Of a stretch of DNA of 64,000 nucleotides, positions 32,646-41,261 are shown piece by piece; the stretch's first letter is position 1; each line of letters opens with the position of its first letter. This DNA is from Rhodospirillaceae bacterium (lineage in GTDB: Bacteria; Pseudomonadota; Alphaproteobacteria; Rhodospirillales; Rhodospirillaceae): positions 1 to 64,000 of the forward strand of contig JABJAH010000023.1 of NCBI GenBank assembly GCA_018666155.1. The letters are read 5' to 3'. The translations under genes were made by a program, and so were the position numbers. A model generated the notes under the pieces. It was given only the letters and a program-made list of their open reading frames with translations, was not told the DNA's origin and ran no database searches.

Positions 32646-33515
32646 TTAGACTGTGCCCATCGAAAGCGTCGGCACATCGGGGGCAAGTGCCGTTTTCAAC
32701 TTTGAGATGGCACCCGATTCTATCTGACGAATACGTTCCGCGGTTACGCCGTAAATGGTGGCTAACGCAGATAGAGTTTTAGGTTTATCGGTCAAATACC
32801 GTTTTGTGACGATGTCACGTTCACGGGCATCGAGGCGCGTCAGTCCGCGACTAAGGGCTTGTTGCCGTAAGCGTTCGATTTCCTCTGCCGCAAAGGTTTC
32901 CTCAGGAGACGCTTCGCTGCCTGCAATCGTATCCATCATGGTCAAGGTGCTGCCGTCTTCGTCGGACACCGGCTGATCCAATGACGGATCAATGGCCGAC
33001 AGGCGTGAGTCCATCGCAATGACATCTCGCGTTGAAACTTGAAAGCGTTGAGCAATAGTCTCAACATCCGCGTCAGTCAGATAGCGGGTGCCTTCAAGTG
33101 TCATCTCTCGCTTTGCACGCTTTAGATTGAAGAATAACTTCTTCTTCCCAGCGCTATTGCCGACCTTAATCAGAGACCACGTTTGCAGAATAAAATTCAG
33201 GATCGCTGCTCTGATCCACCATCGGGCGTACGTTGAGAAGCGGAATCCTTTTTCCGGTTTGAACCGTTCCACCGACTGCATCAAGCCGATGTGCCCTTCG
33301 CTGATCAGATCGTTGACGTTGATGCCGTAGCCACTGAATTTACGGGCAATACGGGGCACGAGCCGAAGGTGGCTTTCAATCAGTCGATCAAGGGCTTCCC
33401 TATCGCCGGTTTTCTTCCAGCGGCGGACGAGCTTTTTCTCCTCCGCTTCGCTAAGAACGGGAAAAGAGCGCGCATTTGAAGCGCTGGGGACAGCTGTGTT
33501 GTGCGTCTCAGTCAT
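32646..33515 (-). CDS. rpoH: RNA polymerase heat-shock sigma factor RpoH (sigma-32 type)
   Basis: Sigma-70-family factor of 289 residues. Region 2 includes LIESHLRLVPRIARKFSGYG, NDLISEGHIGLMQSVERFKP and the FRFSTYARWWIRAAI core; the RpoH box is present as KKKLFFNLKRAK, which separates it from RpoD and RpoS. Region 4 ends with TLSALATIYGVTAERIRQIE, the -35-binding helix. I placed the start at 33515, with AAAGGG about 10 bases upstream; a TTG at 33560 would lie inside the predicted promoter. Some alphaproteobacteria have two RpoH proteins, and I cannot say which one this is. The upstream region carries a striking inverted repeat shared with the divergent dehydrogenase gene. Confidence 0.93.
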   Translation of the reverse strand: MTETHNTAVPSASNARSFPVLSEAEEKKLVRRWKKTGDREALDRLIESHLRLVPRIARKFSGYGINVNDLISEGHIGLMQSVERFKPEKGFRFSTYARWWIRAAILNFILQTWSLIKVGNSAGKKKLFFNLKRAKREMTLEGTRYLTDADVETIAQRFQVSTRDVIAMDSRLSAIDPSLDQPVSDEDGSTLTMMDTIAGSEASPEETFAAEEIERLRQQALSRGLTRLDARERDIVTKRYLTDKPKTLSALATIYGVTAERIRQIESGAISKLKTALAPDVPTLSMGTV

Positions 33516-33561
33516 TTTTAAAACCCTTTCTCTTCCGGGTGTGGGCCTTATTGACCTCAAA

Positions 33562-33615
33562 ATAGTACTAATTTAGTCCTGTATTCAAGCTTAAATAGGA
33601 CTAAATTAGTACTAT
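33562..33615. promoter_or_regulatory. Perfect 19-bp inverted repeat between back-to-back promoters of rpoH and the acyl-CoA dehydrogenase gene
   Basis: Arms at 33562-33580 and 33597-33615 are exact reverse complements with a 16-base spacer. Each arm contains a 17-base near-palindrome, AGGACTAAATTAGTACT, so the site is two copies of one dyad whose centres are 33 bases (about three turns) apart. On the minus strand TTGAAT (33588-33583) and TATTTT (33564-33559) are 18 apart. On the plus strand CTTAAA (33590-33595) and TATATA (33613-33618) are 17 apart. Each operator copy thus fills the spacer of one promoter, and the -35 elements abut. A dimeric repressor controlling both genes is the simplest reading; the regulator is not in the window. 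Confidence 0.75.
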
Positions 33616-33819
33616 ATATACGATGGAGCTCCGATGTTGGATTTCCCTAAGGTTTTCTGGGGCTTTTGCCTACCCTGATCTAACTTTGATGCTGAGGTTG
33701 GACACCGTTGACCGGGGGCCTGAAAGCCTTAAATTACGGACGATTGACGCCCATAATTCCTTGGTAGAACAACGTTTTTGCTATGGATTTGCTAGCCGAA
33801 GACAGGGACACCTCCGCTT

Positions 33820-35604
33820 ATGCCGACTTATACCGCTCCCATCAGAGACATGCGTTTTGTCGTCCATGAACTGTTCGGTGCGGCCGATACGCTCACCGCT
33901 TTGCCAGGATATGAGGAAGCGTCGGCGGACTTGATCGACGCCGTGTTGGAGGAGTGCGGAAAACTCTGTGAGGGCGTTCTTGCACCGATTAATCAATCCG
34001 GAGACGAAGAGGGGTGCCGTTTCGACGATGGTGCCGTCACAACCCCAACGGGGTTCAAAGAGGCGTACAAGCAGTTCGCGGAAGGTGGTTGGTGCGGTTT
34101 AACCGCGAGCCCGGAATATGGCGGCCAAGGGCTGCCCGAGACTTTGCAATATCTCATTGATGAGATGGTTGGGTCGGCGAACCTTTCTTTTGGCCTGTAT
34201 CCGGGATTGACCCAGGGCACGATCATCTGCCTCTCGGCCCACGGTACCGACGAGCAGAAACAAACCTACATCCCAAGATTGGTCAGCGGCGAGTGGCAGG
34301 GCACGATGTGTCTGACGGAGCCGCATGCCGGATCTGATCTCGGTTTGCTGCGGGCTAAGGCGGCTCCCAATGGCGACGGAACTTACGCCATTACCGGCAC
34401 CAAGATATTTATCTCCGCCGGTGAACACGATATGACCGATAACTTTGTTCATCTCGTGTTAGCGCGACTACCGGATGCACCTGAGGGCAGCCGAGGAATC
34501 TCGATGTTCTTGGTGCCCAAGTTCTTGGTCAATGACGACGGATCCCTTGGCGAACGCAACGCCGCCGCTGCCGGCTCGATTGAGCACAAGATGGGCATGA
34601 AGGCGTCAGTGACTTGTGTCATGAATTTCGACGGTGCCAAGGGCTGGTTGATTGGTAAGGAGCACAAAGGTCTCGCCGGTATGTTCACGATGATGAACAA
34701 AGAACGTTTGTTTGTCGGTACGCAGGGCATTTCACAGGCAGAGACGGCTTATCAAAACGCGACCGCTTACGCCAAAGACCGAATTCAAGGCCGAGCTGCG
34801 GGTGGCGCCAAACAACCCGATAAAGCCGCAGACTCAATTCTCGTGCATCCGGACATCCGCAATAAACTCCTGTTCTCCAAATCGATCATAGAAGCAGAAC
34901 GCGCGTTGGCGGTTTGGACCCAACTTAACGTCGATATAGCTCACGCTCATGGCGATGATACTGTTCGCGAACGGGCTGGCGACATGGAAGCTCTAATGAC
35001 GCCGATTATTAAATCAGCGTGCACAGACTTTGGGACGGAAATTACAAACGCCTGTCTTCAGGTGTTCGGCGGTCATGGGTACATCAGTGAATGGGGCATG
35101 GAGCAATTGGTTCGCGATGTTCGCATCACCCAAATCTATGAAGGCACCAATACCATTCAGGCGCTTGATCTCGTCGGCCGTAAACTTGGATTGCATGACG
35201 GGCGTTTGTTCGACGGACTACTCGATGAGATTAATCAGTCCCTGACAGCGGCCGAGGGCCGCAACGATCTCGCAGAATTTGTTGTGCCGTTTAAAGATGC
35301 GGTGGAGCGTTTAAAAGCGACAACGGACTGGTTGAGAGCTCAAGCCAACGACGATCCCGACGCGCTCGGCGCGGCAGCCAATGACTATTTGCGCATGTTT
35401 GCTTTGACGGTGTTCGCGTGGATGTGGGTTCGTATGGCCGAGAAGGCTTTAGATGCCAGCACCACTGGCGATGAGTTCTATGAAACGAAGTTGCAGGTCG
35501 GACGTTATTTTATGACCCGGGTATTGCCGGGCACGGTGTCGCTCGAGGCTGTTATCAAGTCGGGCGCGGTGCCAATGATGGCGCTGTCCCAAGACGCTTT
35601 TTAA
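33820..35604 (+). CDS. Acyl-CoA dehydrogenase, DmdC/AcdA-like subfamily
   Basis: FAD-dependent dehydrogenase of 594 residues, longer than the 380-residue short-chain enzymes because of an extra C-terminal domain. Blocks: N-terminal helical domain (ALPGYEEASADLIDAVLEE), MCLTEPHAGSDLGLL flavin-binding motif, ITGTKIFISAGEHDMTDN, and the catalytic-Glu context QIYEGTNTIQALDL. This layout is that of 3-methylmercaptopropionyl-CoA dehydrogenase DmdC and related long-chain enzymes; motif reading cannot prove the substrate. There is no clear ribosome site before the ATG, and the predicted leader is nearly 200 bases. Divergent from rpoH, with a shared inverted repeat. The AsmA-like gene follows after 19 bases. 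Confidence 0.9.
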   Translation: MPTYTAPIRDMRFVVHELFGAADTLTALPGYEEASADLIDAVLEECGKLCEGVLAPINQSGDEEGCRFDDGAVTTPTGFKEAYKQFAEGGWCGLTASPEYGGQGLPETLQYLIDEMVGSANLSFGLYPGLTQGTIICLSAHGTDEQKQTYIPRLVSGEWQGTMCLTEPHAGSDLGLLRAKAAPNGDGTYAITGTKIFISAGEHDMTDNFVHLVLARLPDAPEGSRGISMFLVPKFLVNDDGSLGERNAAAAGSIEHKMGMKASVTCVMNFDGAKGWLIGKEHKGLAGMFTMMNKERLFVGTQGISQAETAYQNATAYAKDRIQGRAAGGAKQPDKAADSILVHPDIRNKLLFSKSIIEAERALAVWTQLNVDIAHAHGDDTVRERAGDMEALMTPIIKSACTDFGTEITNACLQVFGGHGYISEWGMEQLVRDVRITQIYEGTNTIQALDLVGRKLGLHDGRLFDGLLDEINQSLTAAEGRNDLAEFVVPFKDAVERLKATTDWLRAQANDDPDALGAAANDYLRMFALTVFAWMWVRMAEKALDASTTGDEFYETKLQVGRYFMTRVLPGTVSLEAVIKSGAVPMMALSQDAF

Positions 35605-35623
35605 AGTTGGGGCCCGGCCAATC

Positions 35624-38600
35624 GTGAAACGCATTGGCACTATTTTTGGCGCGACGATTGCTGCGGTTCTAGCAATTGTTTTGATCGCGCCGTCTTTCGT
35701 CGATTGGACCGAATACCGCGACACCTTCGAGAGTCGACTCGCTGCCGCGTCTGGCCGGAGCGTTGCTATAGAAGGTGACGTAGGTCTCACGTTGTTACCT
35801 CGTCCAGCTTTCCGTGTCGCAGGTGTGCGGATAGGCAATCTGCCGGGTGCATCCACAGAAGAATTCATTACCGCGGATACTGTCGATGTGATCTTGGCTG
35901 TTGGCCCTTTGTTATCTGGCCGTCTTCAGTTCACATCAATCGAAGTGATAAATCCGATCATCAACGCGGAAGTATTGGCAGATGGTCGTGCAACCTGGTC
36001 TGTCACCGAATCTTCTGACGCTGGAGAAGCTGGGTCCCAAAATGGTGGCGACGATGTGGCTTTCGATCTTGGAATCGATAGCCTTATTCTAGTGGACGGA
36101 CGCTTAAACTATCGCGACGCACGATCGAGCGTGGAATACCAGCTCGATGGCCTCAGCATAGAAATGCGGGCGGACGCGATTACTGGACCATACACTCTAT
36201 CGGGTGGCACCGTTTTCCTAGGAACTCCATGGCAATTCCAGGCTTCGGTAGGGGCTCTTGCTGCTGAACGGCCGAGCACAATTTCCCTCATTGTTGAAAC
36301 GCAAGATGCTGGCATCGCGGCGAATTTCTCTGGTCAGTTTTCCATCGCCGAAGTTGTTCCATCCGGATCAGGCCGGATATCGATTTCTGGCGACAGCGCT
36401 GCCGCAACCGTATCCGCGTTTGGTTTAGTCGATAAGAGTGCGTTAATTCCCCAACCGATGACTGGGCCCTACAGTGCGCAGGCGCGCCTTGTGCTTAACG
36501 ATAATTCGTTAGCAGCGACGGCGATGGAGTTTAGCGTCGGCGGTGCCACTGCCGAAGGCGGCGGAAGTATTTCTTGGGCTGATGAAACGCGGTTTGATCT
36601 CGCCCTTAAGGTTGGTCGCCTTGACCTCAACTCGTGGCTAACGGGTGCCAACACGGCGCCAATGAGGTTCTCTGATATTGGCGGTGCAATAGGAATCAGA
36701 AAGGCTAATGCGCAGTCTGATGCAACACGGACGGACTTTGTTCTTCCGTCCGCACTCAACGGTGCGCTTGATCTAAGAGTTGATCTTATAGAGTGGCGTG
36801 GCCAAGTCATGCGGAACGGCAATCTGTCGGCAACGTTGGCGGATGCCGAAATAACCGTTGCTGACGCGAGCATCGAGTTGCCGGGTACCGCATCCATACA
36901 GGTGTCGGGGTTCGTTCGGGCGGAAGAAGGCTGGCCGGTACTTGATCTGGATGGCAAGGCGTCCTCCCGCAATCTTCGGGGCTTTCTAAAATGGATTGAT
37001 GCGGAGCCGTCCGCTGGCCTCGTGCCGCCGAGCCGACTAAACGCGCTATCTGCCTCATCTCGAATTGCCGGAACACCTGACCACATGGTTTTCAACGACG
37101 TGGATGTCACCCTCGATACCACACGAGTTACCGGCTCTGCCGAGTATAAATCAGGCACAATTCCGCGAATTGACATCGACGCTGCTTTCACCAATCTAGA
37201 TTTAGATTTTTATCTACCGGCTTTGCGCGAAAATCTTCTGAGTTCCAGTAGGGATCAAGACAGTGGGACTCAAGAATTGACGGCTCCGTCTACAGCGCTC
37301 GCAAATTTAGATGCGTTTCTGTCTAACATGGAAACCCAGATTAAGGTGTCGATTGGTTCCCTGACAGCGGCAGGGAAGGTGATCCGAGGTATCGATGTCA
37401 ACGCTAGCACTTCTGGTGGTGTGCTGATGTTGACCAATGTTTTGGCAGACGATATTGCCGGTGCGCGCTTCGAACTGTCTGGGAAAGTCCGCGACCTTAA
37501 AGGCGACGCTCGCTTTGACGATGTAAAGATATCCCTGGCAACGGAAAACCTCTCACGAACGAGCCGGGCGTTTGAAATAGATATACCGCGCTTGCCCGTG
37601 CTCACCGGTCCGGTGTCTGTCGAAGCTATTGCCTCTGGCTCAATGCAGCAGCTCGCCATGGAGGTGAATGGTCGACTAGGTGATCTAGTTGTATCGGCCG
37701 AAGGTGGCATTTCATCGGCAAGCTCAGTTCCGGAATTCGATGGCGTATTGTCTGTTCGGCACCCGGTGTATACGGCGCTTATGGCTGATCTCGGGTACGC
37801 TTTACCCGCTACGTCACTTCCTATTGGTGCGGTTTCACTCAAGTCCGAGGTCGTCGGCAGCAGTAAGACGTTCAGTCTGTCTGACCTAACGTTGAAGGCG
37901 GGTGACAATGCAATGACCAGCCAAGTGGTCATCGATCTTGCACAGGCGCGACCAAACATTACAGGAAGCTTGAATATCGCATCTGTCGACATTGATGCGT
38001 TGTTCCCGTCTGACCCGACGGAAGATTTGACCCGCGCAAGCCGCGGTAGAAGTACAAGTGGGTCGGGGGCTGTATCCGGGCGCTGGTCATCAGAGCCTTT
38101 TGATTTTTCTGCGCTGTCCGGGTTTGACGCAGAGTTGAACGTAAACGCGACCAAAGCCATCGCCCGCAGTGTAGTCGTCGAGCAATTGGTGGCTCCAGTT
38201 CGCTTGTCTGAAGGCGTGCTAACGATAGAGGACTGGCAGGGTCAAATTTATGGTGGCCCGGCGAGGGGCAATGCGGTCGTGTCCCTCTCTCCGGTGCTAA
38301 ACGTAACTACGACGATTGAAGTTGAGAACACGCTGATTGATCAGATTGGAGGTGGTGCTGATTCCGCGGCGACCGCATCCGGCAAGGCATCACTTCAGGG
38401 AACTTTTGCGGCGCGCGGGGCAAGCCTGCGGGATCTAGTGAGCACGTTGTCGGGAAGCGGAGCGTTTACCGCTACAGGCCTCGATGCCGGCGGATCTGGG
38501 CAGGGCGCCTTCATGTCGGCGGTGCTTGCTCCGGTTCGCGCGCTTAGTCAGCTCGGTGGGTTGCTTGGCGGTGGCGTGACCAAAGGGTTCGCCAGTATGG

Positions 38601-38980
38601 CGGCTGCTTTTAACGGTGAGTCAGGTGTATTCATGCTTTCCGACGCCACTGTAAAATCGAACGTATACTCGGGCGAGTTTGCTGGCGCCATCGATATGCC
38701 GCGATGGTGGATCGAGGTGGATGGACGCGTGAGACTTCAAACGAACGTGCTAACGCAATTACTTGGCAACCGCCTGCAACTACCGTCGCTCATTCCAGTG
38801 AGTGTCAACGGCCCACTTGATTCGCCGAATGTTAAAATGGACACGACGAGTGGTGGCGCACCAATTCAACAACCTCAATCGCCTACAAACGTGCCAGGCG
38901 TTGCGCCGCCACAGCCCAGGCAGCCGAATCCAATTGATATCTTCCAGGGTATCTTGAACGAGATTACGAAACCTCAGTAG
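35624..38980 (+). CDS. AsmA-family membrane-anchored protein, 1118 residues
   Basis: A large protein with one N-terminal membrane helix (about residues 5-23, IGTIFGATIAAVLAIVLIAP) followed by a long beta-rich periplasmic region. The AsmA N-terminal block is seen in FESRLAAASGRSVAIEGDVGL; the AsmA_2 C-terminal part includes DSAATASGKASLQGTFAARG and the final LPSLIPVSVNGPLDSPNVKM. Members of this family (AsmA, TamB, YhdP) are thought to move phospholipid between membranes. The end is Pro/Gln-rich. GTG start at 35624, 19 bases after the dehydrogenase stop, so probably cotranscribed with it. The 3' end overlaps the convergent RHH gene by 17 bases. Confidence 0.9.
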   Translation: MKRIGTIFGATIAAVLAIVLIAPSFVDWTEYRDTFESRLAAASGRSVAIEGDVGLTLLPRPAFRVAGVRIGNLPGASTEEFITADTVDVILAVGPLLSGRLQFTSIEVINPIINAEVLADGRATWSVTESSDAGEAGSQNGGDDVAFDLGIDSLILVDGRLNYRDARSSVEYQLDGLSIEMRADAITGPYTLSGGTVFLGTPWQFQASVGALAAERPSTISLIVETQDAGIAANFSGQFSIAEVVPSGSGRISISGDSAAATVSAFGLVDKSALIPQPMTGPYSAQARLVLNDNSLAATAMEFSVGGATAEGGGSISWADETRFDLALKVGRLDLNSWLTGANTAPMRFSDIGGAIGIRKANAQSDATRTDFVLPSALNGALDLRVDLIEWRGQVMRNGNLSATLADAEITVADASIELPGTASIQVSGFVRAEEGWPVLDLDGKASSRNLRGFLKWIDAEPSAGLVPPSRLNALSASSRIAGTPDHMVFNDVDVTLDTTRVTGSAEYKSGTIPRIDIDAAFTNLDLDFYLPALRENLLSSSRDQDSGTQELTAPSTALANLDAFLSNMETQIKVSIGSLTAAGKVIRGIDVNASTSGGVLMLTNVLADDIAGARFELSGKVRDLKGDARFDDVKISLATENLSRTSRAFEIDIPRLPVLTGPVSVEAIASGSMQQLAMEVNGRLGDLVVSAEGGISSASSVPEFDGVLSVRHPVYTALMADLGYALPATSLPIGAVSLKSEVVGSSKTFSLSDLTLKAGDNAMTSQVVIDLAQARPNITGSLNIASVDIDALFPSDPTEDLTRASRGRSTSGSGAVSGRWSSEPFDFSALSGFDAELNVNATKAIARSVVVEQLVAPVRLSEGVLTIEDWQGQIYGGPARGNAVVSLSPVLNVTTTIEVENTLIDQIGGGADSAATASGKASLQGTFAARGASLRDLVSTLSGSGAFTATGLDAGGSGQGAFMSAVLAPVRALSQLGGLLGGGVTKGFASMAAAFNGESGVFMLSDATVKSNVYSGEFAGAIDMPRWWIEVDGRVRLQTNVLTQLLGNRLQLPSLIPVSVNGPLDSPNVKMDTTSGGAPIQQPQSPTNVPGVAPPQPRQPNPIDIFQGILNEITKPQ

Positions 38981-39218
38981 GCTCGGCCGATTTCTTATCT
39001 ACTGATTCGGCCTCCGCTTGTATTGATTGCAAGACATGCACCCGCAAAGCACTCGATAGACCACCGATACGGTCACGATCGATTTCTGCGACCAAATCCG
39101 GCATGGAGCGATTGCTCTTTTTTGCGATCACTTTAAGTGCGTCCCAGAATTCTTGCTCTAAGGACACACTTGTGAGGTGTCCGGAAAATTTTAGAGACCG
39201 TTTCACAATCGTGCTCAC
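38964..39218 (-). CDS. Ribbon-helix-helix domain protein
   Basis: An 84-residue protein with an RHH_4-type domain: the beta strand is HLTSVSLEQEFWDAL, followed by helices VIAKKSNRSMPDLVAEI and LSSALRVHVLQSIQ. The fold usually binds DNA as a dimer, but members of this subgroup are small and uncharacterised. It follows fumC after 6 bases on the same strand, an association seen in alphaproteobacteria, and its stop lies inside the convergent AsmA gene. A regulatory role on the fumarase operon is possible but unproven. Confidence 0.8.
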   Translation of the reverse strand: MSTIVKRSLKFSGHLTSVSLEQEFWDALKVIAKKSNRSMPDLVAEIDRDRIGGLSSALRVHVLQSIQAEAESVDKKSAEPTEVS

Positions 39219-39224
39219 CGTGCG

Positions 39225-40622
39225 TTAGTCCGTCGGTCCGAGCATGCGGGTTGGGTCGACCAGACGATCAAAATCTTCTCTGGTGATATGTCCGGTTTTA
39301 TCCGCCGCTTCGCGCAACGTGATGCCTTCCTTGTGTGCCAGCTTGGCGATTTCGCCAGCATTGTCATAGCCGATGTGAGGCGTGAGTGCGGTAACCAGCA
39401 TGAGCGACTGTTCAACGTGCTGGCTAATGTTTGTTGTGTTCGCTTGTAGCCCTTCGATGCACCGCTCGGAGAAACTCGCACTGGCATCACCAAGAAGGCG
39501 AATTGATTGCAAAAGTGCGGCCGCGATGACGGGTTTGAAGACATTGAGTTCCAAATGGCCATGTGAGCCGGCCATCGTGATTGCGGAATGATTGCCGACC
39601 ACTTGGGTACACACCATTGTCAGGGCTTCTGCCTGAGTTGGATTAACCTTGCCCGGCATGATCGATGAGCCGGGCTCGTTTGCGGGTAGGGAGAGCTCGT
39701 TCAATCCGGCGCGTGGCCCGGACCCAAGCAGGCGAATGTCGTTCGCAATTTTCATCAGCGATACGGCGATGGTATTGAGTGCACCGGACATCTCAACAAA
39801 TGCGTCGTGCGCTGCGAGTCCTTCAAACGGATTTGGGTTCGGCGTAAAGGGAAGCTGCGTCAGCCGCCCTAGCTCAGCACAAAATGCGTCGCGGAATCCT
39901 TTCTTGCTGTTCACCCCTGTGCCGACCGCGGTGCCGCCTTGGGCGACTGGATAAAGATTACCTAGTCCAGCGCGGGCGCGTTCCACGCCAAGGGACATCT
40001 GTGCCGTATATCCTGAAAATTCCTGGCCCAGGGTGAGGGGGGTCGCATCTTGTAGGTGGGTGCGCCCGATCTTGACGATGTCGGCAAACGCGTCTGTTTT
40101 TGTCGCCAGGGCATCACGCAGCCGTTTGAGGCCGGGCAGGAGCCGCTCGTGACACTCTTTCACTGCCGCGACATGCATCACTGTCGGGAAGGTGTCGTTG
40201 GACGACTGCCCAAAATTAACGTGATCATTGGGGTGCACCGGAGATTTCGCACCACGTGTCCCACCAAGCAATTCATTGGCGCGGTTTGCGATGACTTCGT
40301 TGGCATTCATATTTGTCTGGGTGCCGGATCCCGTTTGCCAGATTACCAGCGGAAATTCTTGGTCATGATCTCCGGCTGCGACTTCAGCGGCGGCTTGGGC
40401 TATCGCATCAGCGATCTCCGGTTCCAAAGCGCCCAAGTCTTTGTTGGCGATCGCGGCCGCCTGCTTTTGCAACCCGAAGGCACGCACGATCGGTAGTGGC
40501 ATTCGCTCTGTGCCAATGGGAAAGTTTTCAAGGCTGCGTTGGGTTTGCGCTCCCCATAGGCGTTCCGACGGCACGTCAATGGCGCCAAGGCTGTCTGTTT
40601 CGGTCCGGGTATCTGTCGTCAT
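39225..40622 (-). CDS. fumC: Class II fumarate hydratase
   Basis: Iron-independent fumarase of the aspartase/fumarase superfamily that interconverts fumarate and malate in the TCA cycle. The 465-residue protein shows [19 protein letters not shown], the [14 protein letters not shown] block and the signature [16 protein letters not shown]. Length and motifs are normal. A class I fumarase is encoded on the same strand only 640 bases upstream, so the organism carries two unrelated fumarases in one cluster. The RHH gene follows directly. Confidence 0.97.
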   Translation of the reverse strand: MTTDTRTETDSLGAIDVPSERLWGAQTQRSLENFPIGTERMPLPIVRAFGLQKQAAAIANKDLGALEPEIADAIAQAAAEVAAGDHDQEFPLVIWQTGSGTQTNMNANEVIANRANELLGGTRGAKSPVHPNDHVNFGQSSNDTFPTVMHVAAVKECHERLLPGLKRLRDALATKTDAFADIVKIGRTHLQDATPLTLGQEFSGYTAQMSLGVERARAGLGNLYPVAQGGTAVGTGVNSKKGFRDAFCAELGRLTQLPFTPNPNPFEGLAAHDAFVEMSGALNTIAVSLMKIANDIRLLGSGPRAGLNELSLPANEPGSSIMPGKVNPTQAEALTMVCTQVVGNHSAITMAGSHGHLELNVFKPVIAAALLQSIRLLGDASASFSERCIEGLQANTTNISQHVEQSLMLVTALTPHIGYDNAGEIAKLAHKEGITLREAADKTGHITREDFDRLVDPTRMLGPTD

Positions 40623-40634
40623 ATTCTGTCCGAT

Positions 40635-41258
40635 TTAGGGTAAGCCTGACAGGAACTCTTCAATCGCGTCGAGAGCAGCCGTCCAGTTCTGTTCCTGGGT
40701 TCGGCCTGACTTCTTGCGCGGTTTGAACGAATGGTCACCGTCTTCTGACCAATGGTACGAAATCGCGTCGGACAAGGTAAGCGCTGTAACGGTTTCTTGC
40801 GACCCCATGGTATCGCGTGTGCCCTGGCAAATGAGGGTGGACGTTCTCAAATCCTTGAGATGATCAATGCGCGGCTTATCGGCACGCCCTGCGCCGTAGA
40901 ACGGATACCCCAATGCGAGCACGCCACGAACGTTGGCTTCGTCTGCGATCATCGTGGCCATACGGCCGCCCATGGATTTGCCCCCGATCACCAGTTTGTC
41001 AGCGCCGTAATGATCAATCACGGTCGCCCAGGTCTCCAGCAATTTTGGCTGTCGGTCCGGCGGGCGTTTCTTCCCGGTTGCTCGACGTTCGGCCATATAG
41101 GGGAATTCAAACCGGACGCAGCGATGACCCTGCTGCGCGATGCGCTTGGCGAAGACTTCCATGAACTCGGAATCCATGGGAGCACCGGCACCATGCGCCA
41201 ACGCAATGGTCAAGGTGGCGGTCTTAGGTCCGTCAGTTAGAAAGTCCGGAAGAGTCAC
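40635..41258 (-). CDS. Small alpha/beta hydrolase, KANL3/Tex30-like
   Basis: A 207-residue alpha/beta-hydrolase-fold protein. The nucleophile elbow is GKSMGGRMA (GxSxG variant), the N-terminal oxyanion block is TIALAHGAGAPMDS, and a C-terminal Asp/His pair is in WSEDGDHSFKPRK. This matches the KANL3/Tex30 group found in bacteria and eukaryotes, whose substrates are largely unknown. It lies between the class I and class II fumarase genes, 3 bases after one and 12 bases before the other, so all three are likely on one transcript. No evidence ties it to fumarate metabolism. Confidence 0.88.
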   Translation of the reverse strand: MTLPDFLTDGPKTATLTIALAHGAGAPMDSEFMEVFAKRIAQQGHRCVRFEFPYMAERRATGKKRPPDRQPKLLETWATVIDHYGADKLVIGGKSMGGRMATMIADEANVRGVLALGYPFYGAGRADKPRIDHLKDLRTSTLICQGTRDTMGSQETVTALTLSDAISYHWSEDGDHSFKPRKKSGRTQEQNWTAALDAIEEFLSGLP

Positions 41259-41261
41259 GGT

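Noticed and set aside
36469..38160. Long minus-strand frames of 241 and 296 codons opposite the AsmA-like gene
   Set aside because: Ser/Arg-rich translations without known features; the plus-strand gene has clear family motifs.
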